Positions 32,430-37,908 of a DNA stretch of 37,908 nucleotides are shown piece by piece. The translations under genes and the position numbers were made by a program. The first letter of the stretch is position 1. Every line of letters starts with the position of its first letter. This DNA comes from a virus. Below the pieces are notes generated by a model, which saw only the letters and a program-made list of their open reading frames with translations, did no database searches and had not been told where the DNA came from. The stretch lies in the IMG/VR virus record IMGVR_UViG_3300017917_000591, positions 1-37,908 of that record; one strand, given 5' to 3'.

Positions 32430-33392
32430 CTAATTTTGGTTAACTTGATAGCCAAATTGTTGACGCTGACTTCTTTCCCATTTTTGGTAGTAGTTTCGTG
32501 CTACAAATTCAGCAGCCAAACTATCACCAAACATCGGAGGTGCAGTCAATACAGACTGCCCTGATCGATCATATACAGTTACATCACCATATATACGATC
32601 AGCAAACTCAAATCTGTGTGAGCCAGATAAGAATCTGTTATTAGTTCTTCCGTCTTTTAATTTATCAACTGTACGGTTGAAATCAGTATTATTCCAATTT
32701 AAAATTTCTTCATCGTCTCGTACTATGTAGACGCTTTTAGACATGTGTACAAAGTCACAGTGAAAGTGATCTAATGTTGTACTTTCTGTAGGAAACGTCC
32801 AGTCAATTAAAAAACACGGAATGCCTAACATATGAGCTAAATGGGCCATGCCACCTTCGTAGCTAATAACAGCACGACAATGTTTGACCATTAACTCTAT
32901 TTTATTTTCTAAATCAAAGCCGGGACGGTCTATAGTGATTACTTCGTAATCCAAAGACTTTGCCCAAGCAAATATTTTGGCCCAGTATTCGACAGGTCTG
33001 TGTTTACACCAAGGCCATTCGTTTTTATTATTATCTGGCTTGTCTGCATAGAATCCTGCGATTGCTATACAGCGTTTGTTATTATTGTTATATGTTGGAA
33101 GAATCTGTCCGTTGACATTAACATAAGACGGTCTGTAGTATTCAGTTAACAGTTTAACTGGCCAACCCGTATTGTTAAAGTTTCCGTTTGAATCTGTTTC
33201 TTCTATAGATAGTTTGGATAACGGAATTCTAAATATACGAGCATACTGTTTCAGACGATTCAAAGTATTATGTTCATTAGAAACATGAAGCACTACTTTG
33301 TCTTGTGCATTGGCCAAGGCAGATATTAGACACAAATTATCGCCAAGGCCAACACTATGTTCGTTGTTTAGGTGAACATTAATTTCTTGCAT
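32430..33392 (-). CDS. GT9-like glycosyltransferase fold protein
   Basis: This 320-residue protein resembles the GT-B fold of ADP-heptosyltransferase-type (GT9) proteins. The N-terminal HSVGLGDNLCLISAL matches their first glycine loop, and ISYEGGMAHLAHMLGIPCFLID the donor-binding region. A 100-residue tail after this is not recognised. It could transfer sugar to a phage or host glycan, but it is not close to the fibre-like gene. Its start overlaps the DksA/TraR-like gene by 14 nt, giving a unit of omega-like, tRNA-Val, DksA-like and this gene. Confidence 0.68.
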   Translation of the reverse strand: MQEINVHLNNEHSVGLGDNLCLISALANAQDKVVLHVSNEHNTLNRLKQYARIFRIPLSKLSIEETDSNGNFNNTGWPVKLLTEYYRPSYVNVNGQILPTYNNNNKRCIAIAGFYADKPDNNKNEWPWCKHRPVEYWAKIFAWAKSLDYEVITIDRPGFDLENKIELMVKHCRAVISYEGGMAHLAHMLGIPCFLIDWTFPTESTTLDHFHCDFVHMSKSVYIVRDDEEILNWNNTDFNRTVDKLKDGRTNNRFLSGSHRFEFADRIYGDVTVYDRSGQSVLTAPPMFGDSLAAEFVARNYYQKWERSQRQQFGYQVNQN

Positions 33393-33624
33393 TCTTTTTT
33401 TCTAAATATGTTTGACAATCAATACACATTTTACATCCACTAATGGCTTCTTGCCTAGCCTTAGGAATCTCTTCGCCGCACTCTTCGCAATGACTTAGAC
33501 TAGGACCTTTTCCTATTTTTGCTCTAATAGCATCTACTGCGGCTGTGTTTCGTTGTAATGCAAGAATCTGTGCAATCTCTGCTTCTTCTTCATTGTTACT
33601 TTCAAAAGTCTCTAAATCAGACAT
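33379..33624 (-). CDS. DksA/TraR-family zinc finger protein
   Basis: This 81-residue protein has the C4 zinc finger HCEECGEEIP (residues 45-54) and GCKMCIDCQ (63-71), plus KARQEAISG between, matching the TraR/DksA C-terminal signature. The short N-terminal helix (EEEAEIAQILALQRN) fits TraR-sized members, which bind the RNA polymerase secondary channel and mimic DksA plus ppGpp. AAGGA precedes the ATG. The neighbouring omega-like gene also encodes a polymerase-binding protein, suggesting host polymerase adjustment. Confidence 0.85.
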   Translation of the reverse strand: MSDLETFESNNEEEAEIAQILALQRNTAAVDAIRAKIGKGPSLSHCEECGEEIPKARQEAISGCKMCIDCQTYLEKKNARN

Positions 33625-33642
33625 CTACGCTTCCTTGTTTGG

Positions 33643-33714
33643 TACCTGGACACGGTTTCGAACCGCGGACCTTCGCCGTGTAAAGGCGTTGCTCTACCCC
33701 TGAGCTATCCAGGC
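33643..33714 (-). tRNA. tRNA-Val(TAC)
   Basis: A complete cloverleaf on the minus strand: acceptor GCCTGGA, D stem GCTC/GAGC, anticodon loop TTTACAC, T loop TTCGAAA. The CCA end is encoded at 33640-33642. It lies between the omega-like and DksA-like genes. Confidence 0.93.
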
Positions 33715-33719
33715 AAATT

Positions 33720-33938
33720 TTATTTAACTTTATTAATATATTCTGGACCAAGTTTACCGTCTTGAAATTCTTCTAAGGCAGTGACTGGTGTATGAATATG
33801 TTCAAATCTTGTACTACTAGATTGTTGTCTGCGGATTTCTCTTGCACGAGCCGATGCCATTAACACTAGATTAAATCTATTGCCACCAGCATTTTCGACA
33901 CAACGTTCTAGGTCTAAGTTCATACTTCGTTCACTCAT
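33720..33938 (-). CDS. RNA polymerase omega (RpoZ)-like protein
   Basis: This 72-residue protein matches bacterial omega in its conserved core: CVENAGGNRFNLVLMASARAR corresponds to the first helices of RpoZ, and TPVTALEEFQDGKL to its second helical region. RpoZ promotes assembly of RNA polymerase and, with DksA, forms a ppGpp-binding site. The protein lacks part of the variable C-terminus. I use the ATG at 33938, which follows GGAG, over a TTG four codons upstream. A near-consensus promoter precedes it. It may bind host polymerase in place of host omega. Confidence 0.8.
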   Translation of the reverse strand: MSERSMNLDLERCVENAGGNRFNLVLMASARAREIRRQQSSSTRFEHIHTPVTALEEFQDGKLGPEYINKVK

Positions 33939-33956
33939 ATCATACTCCAAAATATA

Positions 33957-33985
33957 ATTGTAACATACTTATCATTGTGTGTCAA
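33957..33985 (-). promoter_or_regulatory. Sigma70-type promoter for the omega-like gene
   Basis: Minus-strand TTGACA (33980-33985), 17-nt spacer and TACAAT (33957-33962), followed by a GGAG ribosome binding site and the ATG at 33938. Confidence 0.8.
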
Positions 33986-33992
33986 TATCTGG

Positions 33993-34064
33993 CCTCGCCA
34001 GTAGGAATCGAACCTACATTTAATTCTTAGGAGGAACTCGTTCTATCCATTGAACTATAGCGAG
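33993..34064 (-). tRNA. tRNA-Arg(CCT)
   Basis: Acceptor CTCGCTA with TGGCGAG, anticodon loop CTCCTAA, T loop TTCGATT; discriminator G and CCA encoded at 33990-33992. Confidence 0.93.
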
Positions 34065-34070
34065 AGGATT

Positions 34071-34136
34071 GCATCTATGCCGTTTTCAATCGAAGGTGGC
34101 CGTTCCTCGTACTTAGCTTATAGTTAAGTTAGATGC
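34071..34136 (-). repeat. Short element closed by a 7-bp inverted repeat
   Basis: GCATCTA and TAGATGC bound a 66-nt spacer between tRNA-Arg and the Ile-type tRNA, with an internal ACTTA...TAAGT stem. It has roughly tRNA length but no T arm or anticodon arm, so it may be a decayed tRNA or a small folded RNA. Confidence 0.35.
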
Positions 34137-34144
34137 AAAATTGG

Positions 34145-34241
34145 TGCCTCTAGCAGGACTCGAACCTGCACACGCCGGCTTATCTGGCCGGTGCTTTGGT
34201 GAGGTATAAGCTCACGTCTTTACCAATTAAGCTATAGAGGC
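34145..34241 (-). tRNA. Oversized tRNA-Ile-type gene (GAT, alternatively TAT)
   Basis: Acceptor GCCTCTA, T arm GCAGG/TTCGAGT/CCTGC, discriminator A and encoded CCA are normal, but the gene is 97 nt. One reading places a 24-nt hairpin insert (GTGAG...CTCAC) near the D arm and an anticodon arm CCGGC/CAGATAA/GCCGG (GAT, but A33 in place of U33). The other reading uses the hairpin CTTATAC loop as anticodon TAT with U33, leaving a 29-nt variable arm. Both would decode isoleucine codons. Confidence 0.75.
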
Positions 34242-34251
34242 AGGAGATTGG

Positions 34252-34325
34252 TTGCGGAGGTTGGATTCGAACCAACGATTCTTGGCTTATGAGACCAAGC
34301 GGATAGACCACTTCCATACACCGCG
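34252..34325 (-). tRNA. Initiator-type tRNA-fMet(CAT)
   Basis: Anticodon loop CTCATAA. The acceptor has C1 opposite A72, the unpaired end typical of bacterial initiator tRNAs, and G11-C24 (purine-pyrimidine) also fits. The anticodon stem has two G-C pairs and a U-G instead of three G-C pairs. A73 and CCA are encoded. Confidence 0.87.
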
Positions 34326-34384
34326 TCAAATTCGTTACACACTACTTGTCCTATTATACGCCATGTGTAAGGGCGAGATTTTGG

Positions 34385-34458
<74 letters not shown>

Positions 34459-34466
34459 ATATACTT

Positions 34467-35516
34467 TTAATTCCTTAATCTGTCATGATCTTCTACAAGA
34501 AGGTCATATGTTGTTTTAAACGGTTCTTGAAAATAAGGATTAACATTACCTACTAAGTTAGTATATGTATGTTGAATCCTATAGCAGAGCCTGTTATCAG
34601 TACTGCCAAGACGTCTGTGTAATGTAATACTGTTATCAAACAGACACAAATCGTTGTCCTGTTGATACCAGTGATCATAGATAAATTTATCAACAAATAA
34701 TGTTTTATCGATGTAATCAAATATTGCACGAGACTCTTTATCTGTCATTCCTTTGATACCATTTATAGTATTAACACTATAATGTAAACCTTTTATGCCT
34801 CCAGGACTTTGAATTACCAACGGTATCTCTGCAGGTTCTGGACACATGTTTTTGTACATAAGATCATCTTGATCTGCATTTAGTCCTGGATTAATCCGTC
34901 CAGGAGAAAATCTGTGTTCGATGATCATTTCATCAAGTTCGCTTCTGAAACTTTCTGATTGCTCTTCATACCAGTCTGGTGTTGTAAGAAAACCAGTACA
35001 ACTTCCAACCATACCAGTATGACCCAACAAGCTAACACCGGGTGTAAACCCTAAGTTTCCAGATTCATTACTGTGCCATAGCAACTCGCCTTCTTTGAAC
35101 ATTCCAAGTGGATTGCCATGTTTATCTTTCATACCAGAAACTCTTAATACCTTTGTGTCTGGTGAAATATCAAATGCTACAATCCTACCTAACTCCATGA
35201 CCCATTTTCTATCTTCTTCTTCTAATGGGATTCCGTTTGCAGAATTATAAACTAATAACTGTCTAAGTTCAGAAAGATTTTTAAGTTTATACTTATTAGC
35301 CAGTCTGTAGTTGTGTAATACGTTAGGATAGCCAAATTGACTTATCCTAGTCTCGTAGTCAGTTAGTTTAATATTAGTATTTCTAATGATAGTAACTAAC
35401 TTTTCCAAATGAAGTTTACCAATTTCTAGCCATTCTTCATTGGAGATATTATTAAAATCCAAGTCATCTACAAAGACCCCAAATCTTCCTAAACCTGGTA
35501 TTTTTGTTATTTTCAT
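34467..35516 (-). CDS. TauD-like 2OG-Fe(II) dioxygenase
   Basis: This 349-residue protein resembles the TauD/TfdA or clavaminate-synthase-like oxygenases. ELLWHSNESG takes the place of the usual WHTDxS motif, with Asn in the Asp ligand position; LCLFDNSITLHRR supplies the distal histidine and an arginine that may hold 2-oxoglutarate. Sequence around HYSVNTINGI and MFKEGELLW also fits the fold. It lies inside the tRNA array, between tRNA-Pro and tRNA-Gly, away from the other oxygenase genes. A GAGGA site precedes the ATG. The Asp-to-Asn change, if the alignment is right, would weaken iron binding, so its activity is uncertain. Confidence 0.73.
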   Translation of the reverse strand: MKITKIPGLGRFGVFVDDLDFNNISNEEWLEIGKLHLEKLVTIIRNTNIKLTDYETRISQFGYPNVLHNYRLANKYKLKNLSELRQLLVYNSANGIPLEEEDRKWVMELGRIVAFDISPDTKVLRVSGMKDKHGNPLGMFKEGELLWHSNESGNLGFTPGVSLLGHTGMVGSCTGFLTTPDWYEEQSESFRSELDEMIIEHRFSPGRINPGLNADQDDLMYKNMCPEPAEIPLVIQSPGGIKGLHYSVNTINGIKGMTDKESRAIFDYIDKTLFVDKFIYDHWYQQDNDLCLFDNSITLHRRLGSTDNRLCYRIQHTYTNLVGNVNPYFQEPFKTTYDLLVEDHDRLRN

Positions 35517-35534
35517 CAGCTATCCTCAATTTGG

Positions 35535-35609
35535 AGCGGGTAGGGAGAGTCGAACTCCGCGATCTTCAGCTTGGAAGGCTGCTGGACGCCCCTTGTCCTG
35601 TCTACCCGC
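35535..35609 (-). tRNA. tRNA-Gly(TCC)
   Basis: Acceptor GCGGGTA with TACCCGC, anticodon loop CTTCCAA, CCA encoded at 35532-35534. The D arm (GGAC/GTCC placed late) and a C-C mismatch in the T stem are unusual. Discriminator T. Confidence 0.85.
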
Positions 35610-35694
35610 ACTTTTATATAACACACTAAGAACGACCACAACATCAAAAAGACCTGGAAGCCAAGTGTTGTGCATAATGCATTATATAAAAGTG
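35610..35694 (-). ncRNA. Hairpin RNA element directly 5' of tRNA-Gly
   Basis: A 13-bp perfect inverted repeat (CACTTTTATATAA at 35682-35694 on the minus strand, partner ending at 35609) encloses nested stems CACAACA/TGTTGTG and CTTGG/CCAGG. The last paired base is G1 of tRNA-Gly. It resembles a structured precursor segment or a small stable RNA like T4 RNAs C and D. No open frame of note. Confidence 0.42.
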
Positions 35695-35696
35695 TC

Positions 35697-35895
35697 TAGC
35701 TACCTACACCACATAGGCCCTAAACTGAGCTGTTACTCTGTCCACGTATTTTTCCATTTAGACGGGTTAGCGTCCCGCCTTTGTGATTTCTCAAGTCGCC
35801 CATATAGCGGGCCTTGCGGCAGATCCAATGCGCCGTGTCAGTATGGCTGCGACAATCGCCCACTTTAATTAACAGTACAAAGTGTAACCCGGGTG
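35697..35895. other. About 200 nt without a gene in the tRNA array
   Basis: No plausible gene is seen between the hairpin element and tRNA-Thr. Minus-strand local stems include CACTTT...AAAGTG, GGGACGCTAACCC and GCCCGCTATATGGGC. CCGCAAGGC, also present in the leader before the Ro-like operon, occurs once. No T-arm motif, so no tRNA is called. Function unknown. Confidence 0.4.
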
Positions 35896-35900
35896 TTTGG

Positions 35901-35972
35901 TGCTGGTTGTCGGATTTGAACTGACGACCTACTGCTTACAAGGCAGTTGCTCTACCCCTGAGCTAAACCAGC
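35901..35972 (-). tRNA. tRNA-Thr(TGT)
   Basis: Acceptor GCTGGTT with AACCAGC, anticodon loop CTTGTAA, T loop TTCAAAT; A73 and CCA encoded. Confidence 0.93.
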
Positions 35973-35978
35973 ATAAAC

Positions 35979-36131
35979 TTATTTAATTCTTGCTTCAACT
36001 ATTTTAATACGATTTAGAATTTTTGCCTTGTCTTTTGGACGACTTGTTTTCTCTGCCATTTCTTTTAGTTGGGCCAGACTAAGCGGACCTAGTCTTGGCT
36101 TACCTGTTTTATATGTCATTGGATTTGCCAT
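35979..36131 (-). CDS. Very small phage protein (50 residues)
   Basis: A 50-codon gene encodes a basic peptide containing KPRLGPLSLAQLKEMAEK and SRPKDKAKILNRI. GAGG precedes the ATG at the right distance. The composition and the GKPRLGPLSLAQL type of motif resemble small conserved proteins of large phages, which have no assigned function. It sits between tRNA-Thr and tRNA-Ala on the same strand. The basic character could fit nucleic-acid binding, but nothing more specific can be said. Confidence 0.78.
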   Translation of the reverse strand: MANPMTYKTGKPRLGPLSLAQLKEMAEKTSRPKDKAKILNRIKIVEARIK

Positions 36132-36148
36132 AATTTCCTCTTATGTGG

Positions 36149-36221
36149 TGGAAGTGACAGGGATCGAACCTGCGACATTCTGCTTGCAAAGCAGACGCTC
36201 TCCCAACTGAGCTACACCCCC
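36149..36221 (-). tRNA. tRNA-Ala(TGC)
   Basis: Acceptor GGGGGTG with CACTTCC (two G-U pairs), anticodon loop TTTGCAA, T loop TTCGATC; CCA encoded. Confidence 0.93.
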
Positions 36222-36222
36222 A

Positions 36223-36456
36223 TTAATTTTTTCTAACGCTTGTACAACTATCGTTCCAAATTTCTTGTGCTTGACGCTTGTAATCTTCTAACGCTGCATC
36301 TACACAATCCTCTGTACTTAGTACATCTTGGTATTCGTTTTTGTCTGTACCTGTGTTATCTTCTTTTTTACTAAAGATCCTATCCCAGTTATTATCAAAA
36401 GTTTTTTGATCAACACTAAATGGTCTTGGCTTTGAACCTTTTCCACCGTCTGACAT
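36223..36456 (-). CDS. Small conserved phage protein
   Basis: This 77-residue protein starts with a glycine/basic segment GGKGSKPRPFSVDQKTFDNN and then NWDRIF, a pattern I recall in short hypothetical proteins of many tailed phages. The rest is acidic and helical. An AAGGAG site precedes the ATG. It ends 2 nt before the tRNA-Ala 5' end. Function unknown. Confidence 0.76.
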   Translation of the reverse strand: MSDGGKGSKPRPFSVDQKTFDNNWDRIFSKKEDNTGTDKNEYQDVLSTEDCVDAALEDYKRQAQEIWNDSCTSVRKN

Positions 36457-36475
36457 AACATCTCCTTATTCTTGG

Positions 36476-36548
36476 CTCCCCGAGCTGGGCTCGAACCAGC
36501 GACCAACGGATTAACAGTCCGGCACTCTACCAACTGAGCTATCAGGGA
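36476..36548 (-). tRNA. tRNA-Asn(GTT)
   Basis: Acceptor TCCCTGA with TCGGGGA, anticodon loop CTGTTAA, T loop TTCGAGC; discriminator G, CCA encoded. Confidence 0.93.
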
Positions 36549-36559
36549 ATAGAAATTAT

Positions 36560-36772
36560 TTATTCATTAACTGGTGTTGCACTATTGCTTGTGGTATTGT
36601 AAGCACCACCGGTTCGTTCACGCTTGGTAGTCTTAGGAACAATACTAGCAGCATGTTCAGCTTCAATAAACATACGCTTCCAACCATTTCGATGTTCGTT
36701 TGTTCCACCCATCAAAGCAATCATGCGTTTTGCTGTTTTACTCAATTTAAATGATGCACCAGTCTTTGCCAT
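36560..36772 (-). CDS. Small basic hypothetical protein
   Basis: This 70-residue protein is rich in Lys, Arg and Thr (KLSKTAKRMIALMGG, KTTKRERTGG) with no recognised fold. An AAGGA site precedes the ATG and the gene fits between tRNA-Asn and tRNA-Ser. It might bind nucleic acid, judged only from charge. Confidence 0.7.
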   Translation of the reverse strand: MAKTGASFKLSKTAKRMIALMGGTNEHRNGWKRMFIEAEHAASIVPKTTKRERTGGAYNTTSNSATPVNE

Positions 36773-36795
36773 ATCTTTTTCCTTTTTAAATTTGG

Positions 36796-36887
36796 CGGAG
36801 TGTATTGGATTCGAACCAATGATCAGAGTTTTTGCCCCGATGCCTTCTTAGCAGGAAGGTGCCTTCGACCAACTCGGCCAACACTCC
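36796..36887 (-). tRNA. tRNA-Ser(GCT)
   Basis: Class II tRNA with acceptor GGAGTGT/ACACTCC, anticodon loop CTGCTAA and a long variable arm; discriminator G, CCA encoded. Confidence 0.93.
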
Positions 36888-36895
36888 ATATTTGG

Positions 36896-36977
36896 TGCGA
36901 CTGCCCGGAATCGAACCGGGACGCTGTTAAGCGAGAGATTTTAAGTCTCTTGTGTCTACCTATTTCACCACAGTCGC
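36896..36977 (-). tRNA. tRNA-Leu(TAA)
   Basis: Class II tRNA with acceptor GCGACTG/CAGTCGC, anticodon loop CTTAAAA, variable arm CGCTTAACAGCG; CCA encoded. Confidence 0.93.
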
Positions 36978-36985
36978 GTAAATCT

Positions 36986-37013
36986 ATTATAGCACAAATT
37001 TCTAATGCTACAA
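36986..37013 (-). promoter_or_regulatory. Possible promoter within the tRNA array
   Basis: Minus-strand TTGTAG (37008-37013), 16-nt spacer and TATAAT (36986-36991) precede tRNA-Leu(TAA). The -10 box is perfect; the -35 box has three changes from consensus. Confidence 0.5.
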
Positions 37014-37022
37014 ATTATTTGG

Positions 37023-37093
37023 CGTACCCCCAGGGACTCGAACCCCGACCAACGGTTTTGGAGACCGGTATGCTGCCATTACACTAGGGATAC
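37023..37093 (-). tRNA. tRNA-Trp(CCA)
   Basis: Acceptor GTATCCC with GGGGTAC, anticodon loop CTCCAAA, T loop TTCGAGT; discriminator G, CCA encoded. Confidence 0.92.
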
Positions 37094-37101
37094 AAACTTG
37101 G

Positions 37102-37177
37102 CGACCCGTACCGGATTCGAACCGGTGATCTCCGCCGTGACAGGGCGGCGCCTTAGGCCAGACTGAGCTAACGGGCC
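37102..37177 (-). tRNA. tRNA-Asp(GTC)
   Basis: Acceptor GGCCCGT with ACGGGTC, anticodon loop CTGTCAC, T loop TTCGAAT; discriminator G, CCA encoded. Confidence 0.93.
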
Positions 37178-37186
37178 AATGTTTGG

Positions 37187-37273
37187 CGGAAGCGGTGAGA
37201 TTCGAACTCACGGTGCCTTTCGACACGGCAGTTTTCAAGACTGCTGCAATAAACCGGACTCTGCCACACTTCC
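37187..37273 (-). tRNA. tRNA-Ser(TGA)
   Basis: Class II tRNA with acceptor GGAAGTG/CGCTTCC, anticodon loop CTTGAAA and a long variable arm; discriminator G, CCA encoded. Confidence 0.93.
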
Positions 37274-37282
37274 ATTGATTGG

Positions 37283-37362
37283 TGCCCCAAGCGAGACTCG
37301 AACTCGCACACCGAAGTACTGGCTTCTAAGACCAGCGTGTCTACCAATTCCACCATCGGGGC
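37283..37362 (-). tRNA. tRNA-Leu(TAG)
   Basis: Class II tRNA with acceptor GCCCCGA/TTGGGGC, anticodon loop CTTAGAA and a short hairpin variable arm; CCA encoded. Confidence 0.92.
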
Positions 37363-37370
37363 ATATTTGG

Positions 37371-37442
37371 AGGTCAGGGTAGGAGTTTAACCTACCTGTA
37401 GTCGGTTTGCAATCGACAGCATAAACGCTCTGCCACCTGACC
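37371..37442 (-). tRNA. tRNA-Cys(GCA)
   Basis: Acceptor GGTCAGG with CCTGACC, anticodon loop TTGCAAA, discriminator T as expected for Cys, CCA encoded. The T loop TTAAACT is unusual. Confidence 0.9.
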
Positions 37443-37450
37443 ATAATTTA

Positions 37451-37574
37451 CCATTAATGTTGTCATCTGCACTATTTGCCTACGTTCAACAGCTTTACTC
37501 GAGTTTACTGTTTATTGCGTAGGTTACATAACGCTTGATCATGCCTCTGTGCTTACAGAAGACAACATTAATGG
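37451..37574 (-). ncRNA. Branched RNA element between tRNA-Glu and tRNA-Cys
   Basis: A 14-bp perfect inverted repeat (CCATTAATGTTGTC and GACAACATTAATGG) closes a 124-nt segment. Inside are hairpin TTCTGT-AAGC-ACAGAG and a longer arm CCTACG...CGTAGG containing AACAG...CTGTT, which together make a three-way junction. The 5' arm of the repeat includes the CCA of tRNA-Glu. No open frame or T-arm motif. It looks like a stable small RNA processed from the tRNA transcript, comparable in place to T4 RNAs C and D. Confidence 0.5.
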
Positions 37575-37647
37575 TACTCGGTAGGGGAATCGAACCCCTC
37601 TTCCCGCCGTGAAAGGGCGGTGTCCTAGACCGATAGACGAACCGAGC
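37575..37647 (-). tRNA. tRNA-Glu(TTC)
   Basis: Acceptor GCTCGGT with ACCGAGT, anticodon loop CTTTCAC, T loop TTCGATT; A73 and CCA encoded, the CCA being part of the adjacent inverted repeat. Confidence 0.92.
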
Positions 37648-37710
37648 ACAATGTCTTTTAAATTTTTAACGAACGAAAGAACTGTTAGTGTTTTAACTAA
37701 CTAAGCCACT

Positions 37711-37739
37711 ATTATATAGCATAAACGCAGTCGTGTCAA
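37711..37739 (-). promoter_or_regulatory. Consensus sigma70 promoter for the distal tRNA array
   Basis: Minus-strand TTGACA (37734-37739), 17-nt spacer and TATAAT (37711-37716), about 65 nt before tRNA-Glu. It would drive tRNA-Glu and the genes to its left. Confidence 0.85.
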
Positions 37740-37762
37740 CTATATTTTGATAGTTTGGTTGG

Positions 37763-37834
37763 CCGGGCTTGCAGGAATCGAACCCACACCCTCTGTTTCG
37801 AAGACAGAGATGATATCCATTTCACCAAAGCCCG
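37763..37834 (-). tRNA. tRNA-Arg(TCG)
   Basis: Acceptor CGGGCTT with AAGCCCG, anticodon loop CTTCGAA, T loop TTCGATT; discriminator G, CCA encoded. Confidence 0.93.
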
Positions 37835-37848
37835 TTGACTATTTATGG

Positions 37849-37908
37849 CACCGCGAGTTGGACTCGAACCAACATCTTACGCTTTAGAAGAGCGTTGCCT
37901 ATCCTTTA
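37849..37908 (-). tRNA. tRNA-Arg(TCT), 5' end outside the window
   Basis: The 3' part is seen: anticodon loop CTTCTAA, T arm GTTGG/TTCGAGT/CCAAC, acceptor strand TCGCGGT, discriminator G and encoded CCA. The D arm is only partly inside the window, so the array continues to the right. Confidence 0.88.

Noticed and set aside
34340-34365. TATAAT between tRNA-Pro and tRNA-fMet as a promoter
   Set aside because: The -10 box is perfect but no -35 box is found at 16-18 nt, so I did not call it.
36318-37444. Open frames of 60-95 residues across tRNA genes
   Set aside because: They consist mainly of translated T-arm and acceptor sequence such as RFESRLG or RTGTRRS-like strings, a known artefact over tRNA genes.

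Overview
The window is part of a large, AT-rich genome of a virulent tailed bacteriophage (Caudoviricetes, T4-like in gene content). The support is a T4-type rIIA/rIIB pair, a fibre-like structural protein, a phage RNA ligase and polynucleotide kinase, and an array of tRNA genes with encoded CCA ends. The host is inferred to be a Gram-negative bacterium: many promoters match the sigma70 consensus, and the phage carries look-alikes of bacterial RNA polymerase omega and DksA/TraR. No integrase, insertion sequence or CRISPR array was seen.

Region 1 (about 188-21413) is a very dense enzyme block. It holds eight radical SAM proteins (two with an N-terminal cobalamin-binding-like domain, one resembling tetraether lipid synthases), five class I methyltransferases, five 2-oxoglutarate/Fe(II) oxygenase-like proteins, two cupins, a short-chain dehydrogenase and a QueC-like PP-loop protein. 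The only recognisable structural gene is a fibre-like protein inside the block. Most genes overlap by TAATG or ATGA junctions. Several transcription units start behind a TAAATA-core motif that resembles the T4 late promoter TATAAATA, so the block is probably expressed late. I infer a late-stage chemical modification pathway. Its substrate is unknown; the fibre-like protein, another virion protein, a small molecule or nucleic acid are all possible.

Region 2 (about 21440-33985, all minus strand) looks early and host-directed. Near-consensus sigma70 promoters, mostly with exactly 17-nt spacers, head short operons that end at GGGCC-N4-GGCCC hairpins. The genes are rIIA-rIIB; an AAA ATPase behind a palindromic operator-like site; an operon of an SpoT-like HD hydrolase, RNA ligase, two small proteins and a polynucleotide kinase; an operon of a metallophosphoesterase, tyrosine phosphatase and two unknowns; a Ro60-like TROVE/vWA protein preceded by a structured leader of about 240 nt; and an omega-like, DksA-like and GT9-like group. 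RNA ligase, kinase and the Ro-like protein beside a tRNA array suggest RNA repair and quality control.

Region 3 (about 33640-37908, continuing past the right edge) holds nineteen minus-strand tRNA genes, among them an initiator-type tRNA and an oversized Ile-type tRNA. They are interspersed with a TauD-like oxygenase, four small proteins and at least two inverted-repeat-bounded non-coding elements that look like structured RNAs. A further oversized tRNA-like gene with its own promoter sits at the left edge of the window.
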